Below are positions 7,401-16,400 of a stretch of 20,302 nt of DNA, piece by piece (within the stretch, counting starts at the first letter, position 1; each line of letters starts with the position of its first letter). Position numbers and translations under genes: made by a program. The DNA is from Chloroflexota bacterium (lineage in GTDB: Bacteria > Chloroflexota > Anaerolineae > Caldilineales > Caldilineaceae): contig QEUW01000094.1 in NCBI GenBank assembly GCA_003577005.1, positions 1 to 20,302 of the forward strand. The letters run 5' to 3'. Below the pieces are notes generated by a model, which saw only the letters and a program-made list of their open reading frames with translations, searched no databases and was not told the origin of the DNA.

Positions 7401-10400
7401 TCCCACCCTGGACCGCATGATGGTGGGCAGCATCGACGGCGCCAAGGCGATCCTCAACGACCAATTTACCAGCCGTTGGTCCCCCAGCCAGCCGATCACG
7501 CCCACCATCCTCAACGCCTACGAATGGCGCTATCGCGTCTTCAATCTGGATGGGGTGGGCAAAGATAGCAACAGCGCCTACGACACGGCCACCCGCCAGC
7601 TCACGGTGGACTGGACCGCATCCCCCGTGATCAGTAAAGGCTACCTCAAATGGCTTCCCTATGCGTATAAGAATGGCGCCTGGAACGACCTCGCCATTAC
7701 GGAATACTGGGACGAACTGGCGCGCCGGCTGCAACCGGAATTTGCCGACGAAGCCGATCCACAGGTGGCGCGGGGCAAGATCGCTGCCGTTCAATATTAC
7801 TATCTGACGCTCTTCAGTGGCGTTGGGTCTACCATGCAAATCGGTAACCAGATTGTCCGCGGGCTGGACGCCACGCGCGATTCAGAACTATTATTTGGAA
7901 AAACGGTCGCCGGGGGTGTGGCATCGTTTGGCAAATTCGTGCTTGGAAAATACTATACGGGCCTCGTTGTCGGTAAGTATGTCTGGGGGAACACAAAATT
8001 TGCCCTGTTTAAGGGTCTGTTTGGGCTGGTTGAAGGGATTTTTGATCTGACCGATGCATCGGGCACTTACTTTGCCCGCCAGTTCGTCTTGAAAGGGGCC
8101 TTGATCGCAGGCTTAAAAGGCGGCGCCATTCTTGCCGGCATTGGCGCAGCGCTTGCCCTTGTGGTAGGTTCAGTACTCGTTCTGGTCGATAAACTTGTCT
8201 TCGGTGGGTCTGGGACAAGCTTTATCAAACCTGCCATCTCGGTTGTTTTGGCGGTGGTGGCTCTTTTGGGCGTGAAGAGTGCGATCTCCGACATTAGCAC
8301 TGTTTTGCGTCTTACCTCTGCCTTTAAGGCGGGAAGTCTGAAGGGGCTAAAGCTCAACGTCTTTATGAACGCCACGGCGGGTGTCAAAGGCGCCAAGATC
8401 ACAGGCGCCATTGGCTTGATTATCGAAATGGGCGTGTTGTGGGGCTATGTCCTCTACAGCATCTTCTTTGGTGATGTCGCCGCCGGCAATGTCGATCTCG
8501 GCTTGCTGCTCGCCTTTGCCTTTGCCGCCACCCTTGTCGCCATCCTCTACGCCGCCATTGGGCTGATCCCGGTGATTGGGCAGATCATCGTGGCGCTTTT
8601 GGGGCTGATCGATGCCCTCTTTTCCGCTGCCTGTGCGATTGAAGACGCCGTGGTCGAGAAGAACCCAGGATTGGCCAAATCACCACGCAAAGTCCCGCGC
8701 ACCGAAGGGGGGCAATGCTTTGGCATCAGCACCTGGATCACCGAGAATCTGGTGCCGGTTTTTTATCAAAAGGACACCATCTTCGACTTCAGTTCGGCAC
8801 TTGTGCCACAGGGGCGCCGCTTCCCGCAGTTGAGCAAGTTTAACCTGGCCTTTGCCGATACCGCCGCAGGGCCGGTGGTCGGCAACCAGATGCGCTACCA
8901 GGCGCAATTGGGCGGCGCGTTGGCGCCAAGCGTGCCCAAAAATGTGGCGCCCAAAGCCTATGAGTCGGAGAACATTCTCACCACGCGCTATTTTGCCGAA
9001 TTGAGTGCTGCCCCGCGCGCCGACATCACCAAGACCGTGCAGACGACGCAGGCGTTCTACTTGCCCATCATTGAATATCGTCTGGTCGATCCGCCCATGA
9101 AGTTCACGCAAGCCTCCTTGTTTTCCGGCTACCTCATCTATTATCTTGATCGCTACATCGTCACGCTGGATAATCGGCTGTTGGAATCGGCGCCAATTTC
9201 GTTGACCCATGCCGGGGTCAACGTGCCCTTTGACGTCTATTTCAACCTGGCGCTCAAGTTGCCCGTCTACTCCTGCACGTTCTCTTTCTGTAAAGTGGGC
9301 CAAGAGTTCTCGGAAAGTGGCAATTCGACGCGCCTGAGCGGGCTGGCGCTGGATATCTTCCCGGCAAACCTGGATGACTTCTACGCACGCAAGTGGGGCA
9401 GTTGGTCGGAAGGGGGCAAGACCCTCGGGGTTGCCTTCCCCACCGTCACCGATTTTGATGGCGATGGCCTCCTCAGCAAACAAGCCGGTGGGCTCGACCC
9501 CGATGACCTCCAATGGGACAGCGACGGCGACGGATTGAGCGATGGCTTTGAACTGGCGCCCAAGGATGCAGAGACGGGTCGCCCGCTCAAGTACACCTTT
9601 AGCCCCAACGCCAAAGATGCGGACGGCGATGGCCTGTGCGACCAGCAGGAGCTTTTGCAGGGCACCGACCCCAACAAGGCTGACACCGACGGCGATGGGT
9701 TGCGCGATGGCGAAGAAGTCTACCATCTCGACTGCAACACCAATACCTGGACAGGCGGCTGGAGCTTTACCTACAACGTCACCAAGACGCTCACGACACG
9801 CATCAATTCAAACCCGTTGAGTATTGATAGCGACGGCGATGGCATGAGTGATCGGGTGGAGAAGGAGTTGCACCAGGCCGACCCGGCCGCCTATCCCTTC
9901 CATCCGGGGGTCTTCAATGTCAGCCCGCTCGCCTTCTATGCCATCAGCAGTGATCTCGACAACTACGTCGCCACCGGTGCCAGTCTGGTCTACACCGCCA
10001 CGCTGCGCAATAACTTCACCACCGGCGACCGGCGGGCGCAAGGGTCGATCGTGCGCACCAGCCCCGGCAGTCTGGGCAACCTCAATCAGACGGGGAACTA
10101 CACGATCTTCCCGGCGCAGGAGGCCACCTTTGTCGATTCATTCACGACCAGCGGCGGCTCGCAGGCGACCGCCATTACCAACAAGATCGCCGCAGAATTC
10201 CTGACATTGGAACAACAGGCGACCGGTGCGCCCACCTACCAGGTTGAGGTCCCCTTCCCCATCACCATCGACGCCGACAAGCCAACCTCCAGCCTGACCA
10301 CGGGTAACTATGTCCGGGCCGGCGGCTTCCGCATCATCGGCGGTACGGCGCAAGACCCCACCTCGCCGATCCAGCAAGTGGAGGTGCGCATCGATGGGCA

Positions 10401-13400
10401 AAGCGATTGGACTGTGGCCGAAGGAGCAGGCGGCTGGGCCTACAGCTGGGAGGTGCCGGACAGCGATGGCCCGCGCACCATTCAAACCCGCGCCACCGAT
10501 GTGGTCGGTCACGTGGAGGAGCCGGCCAACAGCGTGCAGGTGATTGTCGATGGGACGCCGCCGCAGCCGACCACGACGCAAACCGGCAATGCGATTGTGC
10601 CGGCCAGACGCAACGCCGCAGGACAATGGGTGATTATGCTCAGCGGCACTGTGGCAGATCCCAACAGCGGCGGCGCGCCAGGCAGTGGCGTGGCCAGCGT
10701 GGAGGTCAACGTCGAGCCGCGCAGCAGTGGCTGGCGCAGCGCCACCCTCGACGGCTCCGGCCAGTGGCAGATCGAATACCCGCTCTCGAACAGCAAGGGC
10801 GATAACACCTTCGCCGTCGGTGCCACCGGGCAGTACGACATCTCCGTGCGCGCCGCCGATAAGGTCAACAATCAAAGCGCCGCCGATGCCTATCTGACCT
10901 ACCCGCTGCGTGTCGATACCACACCCCCAGTCGCCACGCTCGACTCGCTCGGGCGTGTCACCACCGATGCCGCGGCGGTCACCGTTGAGCAGACGCTCGT
11001 TATCACCCGCAACCTGGTGCTGACTGGCACGGCCAGCGACCCCGGCCTCTTTGCCGCCGGCGTGCAAGGGGTGGAGATCGCCTTTACCCCGGCGGAACTG
11101 CTCGACACGCTCGATGCGCCCAGTTTGCTGCTCTTCCTCAACGAACCGGCGGGTGTCACCAGCTATGCCAACGCCGCACCCGGCGGGGCGAACGCCGGAT
11201 GCAACGGCGACCGCTGCCCGCGCAACGATGAGACGGGCATCTACGGCGGCGCCGTGCAATTCGACGGCAGCAACGATGTGATCACTGCCACCCTTAATAT
11301 TCCCGAAGCCAATCTCGCCGTCAGCCTCTGGTTCAACACCACCAACCCCAATGGCGGTCTCTTTGCCGCCACCGCTGGTGCGTTGGGCAGCGCCGGCGCC
11401 GACCGGGCGCTCTATCTGGTTAACGGCAATCTGTGCGCCTTCGTCCAGGGCGTGCAGAGCGACGAAATCTGCACAGCTGGGGTATCGTACAACGACGGCC
11501 AGTGGCATCAGGCCGTCCTCGTGCTGGACGACGCCGCGCCCTTCCGCCTCTATGTCGATGGCAAACTGGGCGCGGCGGCCGGTCTGGTCACCAGTTCGAC
11601 CTTTGCGGCGCAGAACGGCATCAGCGTGGGCTTTGCCCGCGACCGCAACGGGGCCAACCGTTTCCTCAACGGGCGCATCGACGAGCTCGAGGTCTACAAC
11701 GCTCCGCTCTCGGCGGCTGCCGTGGCCGCGCTCTACCGCCGCTGGCAGCCAGTGACGTTGGCCACCTCCGGCCCCGGCATCAGCACCACCACCTGGAGCT
11801 ATCAGATCCCCGACGGGCTGGAAGGTCTCTACCAGATCGACCTGCGCGCGGAAGATGTCAACGGCAATCGCAACGACGAACTGCGCGGTCTCTGGAAGCA
11901 ATGGCGCGGGCTGATCGACACCACCGCCCCGCGCGTCACGTTGAACGCCTTTTACAGTGGGGCCGACGCCACGGCGCAGACCACCTACCAGGTCACAGTC
12001 GAGGATTACACGCTCAGCGAGACTGGCTACAGCGGCCCCTGCTCGCTGCAACCGGCCGACTATCACTATGACGAGTCGCCCTTCTGGGTGCAGGTGAGCA
12101 ATGGCCTCAAACGGCTCAACCGCTTCACCAGCAGTTGCACGGTCAACGGCTTCCCCGTGCGCGGGGAAGAGGTGCGTTACGCCAGCGTCGCCGCCTGTGA
12201 CAGCGCCGGCCGCTGCACCCAGGCCAGAGAAAACCGCGATGTGCTCTACTGGTCCACGACGCAAAACGCCACCGGCGTCTCTGCCATCCGCCGCGCCAAC
12301 CTCAACGGCGGCTACCAGCGCGAGGAACTGCTCGACGGGCTGCCGCGCATCACCGGGCTGGCGGTCGATAACGACCGCGGCCACCTCTACTGGCTCGAAC
12401 GGGACACTGCCACCACCGGGCGCGTGCGCCGTTCCGACCTGGACGGGCAGAATGTGACTACCATCCCGCTCAACCCGCCGCCGGCGCTGAGCCAGGTCAC
12501 CTTCCCGGCCACCTTTGACCTGGTGGTCAACCCACAGGGCGGCAAGCTCTACTGGAGCGAAGAAGGGCAGATCAAGTGGGCCAACCTGGACGGCTCGGGC
12601 GTGGCGACGCTCTTTACCCTGCCCGCCGGCCCCAACCCGCGGCCCGACCGCATCGGCAGCATGGTAGTGGACAGCGCCAATGGCCGCATCTACTTTGGCG
12701 CCATCGACCTGGTGACCAACAGCGGCGATGCGCTGGCCGCCACCTCCGACTCGCAGATTTGGGTAATGAACGCCGATGGCAGCAACCCCGCCATGCTGGT
12801 CGATTTCGGTGCGTTGAAAAATGTGGCGGTCATCGGCCTGGCGCTCTCGCAAGACAAGAGCCGCCTCTACTGGACGCAGCGGCAACGGCTCTCCGACCGC
12901 GCTTCTAGCGGTGACGGCTTCTTCTCGGTGGCGACCGGCGGCGGCGCGCCTGCCCCGGCGACAACCAATCCGGCTCGCGTCACCTTTATCAGCATCCTGG
13001 AAGTTAGCCCGAACCTGCGCGCCACGCCGGCCAGCCACCCCAACTATGCCTACTGGTCGGTGGGCAGCCTGATCGAGCAGGTGGATCTGGCGTCGGGCGC
13101 GGCCGGTTACTTTGCCCATGAACCTCAGTTGAATCTGATCGGCGCTTCGGCCACGGCGCGCATTGCCGGGCTGACCAACAATCACAGCGACCTCGAACTG
13201 ATCCAGCGACCGAGCACGGAGATCGTCGCCAGTGGCGGCCTGGCCACCTACCGGCTGACGGTGCGCAACAATGGCCCGCTGGCGGCTGGCGGCGTCGCCG
13301 TGGTCAGCACCCTGCCCCCCAATACGACCTTTGTCGCCGGTGGCAGCTCACCACAATGCGCCCCCAACCCTGCCGGTAAGGTGACGTGCGATCTGGGCCA

Positions 13401-16400
13401 ACTGCCCGATGGCGCAGCGCGCAACCTGGTGATCCAGCTACAGGTGACCGCCTCGTCCGGCGCACTCCTGACCCACAATCTCACCGTCAGCAGCAACCAG
13501 CTCGACCCCAAGCCTGAGAACAACAGCCTCAGCTTTGCGCAGACGCTGGTCGCCCCACCGCCGCCCCCGCCCCCCGCCAGCGGGCGCTATCTCTACTGGG
13601 GCTACAATGGGACGCTCAACCGCACCCGCACCGATGGCAGCGGCAGCGAACTGGTGGTCGGCTACCCGGCGCTGGCCGACGAGATCGTGCAGGGCGTCGT
13701 CGTCGATGGCGTCAACGGCCACGTCTACTTTGCCACGCGACCCAATGCGCTAACCGGTGCGGGCCACATCCGCCGCATCAACCTCGACGGCACGGGTTTG
13801 ACCACGATCTACACGGACGCCAGCGCACCCTGGCCTACCGCGCTGGCGCTGGACGCCGCCAACAACCGGCTCTATTTCACCCACGGTGGCGCCTTCGACG
13901 GCGACGCCATCAAACGGGTCAACCTCAACGGCAGCGGCGAGACGGTGGTGGTCAGCAACCTCTCCGGCCCGACCGGGCTGGCGATCAACCCGCTGCGCAA
14001 TGAACTGTACTGGTCGGATGGCTCCGGCCGGCTGATGCGCGCCGGGCTCGACGGCAGCAACCCGCAGGTGATCGCCGGGGAGATCTATGCCTACGACATC
14101 ACCGTCGATCTCTATGCCGACCTGATCTACTATCGCACGCGCAGCCCGCTGGCGATCTACCGCATCTTGCGCAGCGGCGAGGAACAGGAGTTGGTGGTCA
14201 AAGATGGCACGGGGGCGCATGGCCCGGCGCTGGATGTGTCGATCAACAAGCTCTATTGGATCGACGGCGCCGTCTTTGCCAACCTGCGCCAGGCTAACCT
14301 GGATGGCAGCAGCGCCGTCACCCTCGGCTCCGCCGGCGCCCGCCCGACCTCGCAACTGGCGCTGGCCTTCACCGACGCCCCCCTCGTGCCCACCCCGACG
14401 GCGACGGCTACCAATACACCCATCCCGGCGGCGACGGCGACACCCCTGCCCACGCCCACCGCCGGTGGGCCGCCGGCTGCGGATAATCTCTACTGGTCCA
14501 ATGAGGATGGCCAGATCGTGCGGGCGCCGGTGGCTGGCTGTCTGGACGGCAGTTGCATCCAGCCGGTGGTCACGCCCAGCCCGGGCACGAGCGCGGGCGA
14601 CATCGCCATCGACTCGTTGCGCGGCAAGCTCTACTGGATCAACCCGGTGGACAAGAGCATCCAACGTTCCAATCTGGATGGCTCCAGCCCACAGACGCTG
14701 ATCAGCGGGCTGGGGGACCCGCGCGGCATCACGCTGGACGAGAGCGGGGCGCGGCTCTACTGGACCGACTTCAGCGCCGGTGTGATCCGGAGTGCTGGGC
14801 TGGATGGCAGTGCGCAGCTTACCGTCACCACCGGTCTCGCCAACCCGCTCTGGATCGACTTTGCCCCTGGCCAGGGTGTGCTCTACTTTGTCGAGAGCAA
14901 CCAGATCTTCGACAACCATGATGACCGTCGTATTCGCCGCATCAACCCCGATGGCAGCGGCCTGGTGAACATTCTGGTCGGTTATCCCTACGGGCCGACG
15001 CCGAACATCCAATACCAGGTCACTGGTCTGACCGTCAACGAAGCCATCGGGCGGCTCTACTGGATGGACCAGGATGCTGGGGATGGCGGTTTCTACCGGC
15101 TCAACTGGATTACGCTCGCTGGGGACGACCCGAACAACCTGGTCTTTAGCACCGTGCCCAGCCTGCGCGGCCTGACCCATGACCGCAATGCCTTTTCGCT
15201 CTACTGGGCGGCCGCTTTTGAGGGCCAATACTCGTTTGGCCCCCCCTTCGCCATCCAGCGCGCATTTGCCGAAGGTGAACTCTCCGGCCAGCCGGTGATC
15301 ACCACCACCGCCGGGCTGGGCAACCAGAGCACCGCACCCTTTGACCTGGCGCTGCACTATCCGTCCGTCGCCCCGTCCACCTGCCCGGCGGACAGCAGCG
15401 AACCCAACGACGACGCCGCCAACGCCACGACCGTCCAGGTGGGGACGCCGCTGTCCAACCGCAATTTCCATACCGGTAGCGATGTGGATTGGTTTGTCAT
15501 GAACCTGAGCGGTGGTCTGCGCTACCGGATCAGCGCCCAGGCCGCCGGCAGCGACGCTGACACCCTGCTCGACCTCTACGCCGCCAACGGCACCACCCTG
15601 CTGGGGAGCAACGACGACCTCGCCGCCGGCCAGACCGACAGCCAGATCGTGTTGGATGCGCCGCTCTCCGGCAACTACTATGCGCGGGTGCGCAACCGGG
15701 TGCGCGCAGCGGCGCTGCCCTGCAACAACCGCTACACCTTCACCGTGCAAGAATTCCAGGCTGATCTGCCCAATGACGATCCGGGTAATCGCCTGCTCAA
15801 TCCATTGCCGGCGAATTACATGCCGCCGCTGCTCGACAGTGCGATCCTCACGCCGACCAACGGCGCGCTGCTTGGCAGCCTGGCGGCAACGACCGTCCAT
15901 GGTGCGGCGATGGCCGTCGATGGCATCGTCGCACTGGCCGCCACCGTGAACGGCGCGGGCTTCTACAACGTCGCACCGGGTGGCGGCATCACCGAGACCA
16001 CCTGGTCGCAAGCGTGGACGCCGCCCGGCGAGGGTAGCTATCGCTTCGAGTCGGTGGTCAGCGACAGCAGCAACCGCGTCCAGACGCGCACGCAGCCGAT
16101 CACCGTCTTCGTCGACCTGGGGCCACCCACGGTGACGCTGGCCCGCACGGTCTACACGCAGACCCATCTTGTCGGGTCGAACCAGGTCAACTTCAGCGGC
16201 AGCGCCACCGATTCCAATGGCGTGGCCCTGGTGGACGTGAGTGTGGCCGGCGCGCCGTGGCAGGGCGCAACGGTGACCGGCACGACCTGGAGCTATCCGT
16301 GGTTGATCGGCGGCAACCTCGACGGCGGTACCTTTGCCGTCGCCGTGCGCGCCACCGACAAAGCCGGGCGCATCGCCACCATCAACGCCAATGTAACCAT

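Noticed and set aside
4888..7839. Minus-strand frames of 387 and 431 codons (4888-6051 and 6544-7839)
   Set aside because: They are antisense to the Ca-repeat and adjacent regions of the giant protein; repeated IADAIAVAV-type runs are the complement of DGDGISD codons.
10138..13185. 1015-codon open frame on the minus strand opposite the giant gene
   Set aside because: Its translation is Gly/Val/Arg/Asp-rich with no recognisable domain. The plus strand here encodes clear LamG and propeller motifs in GC-biased codons, which leaves long antisense frames open.
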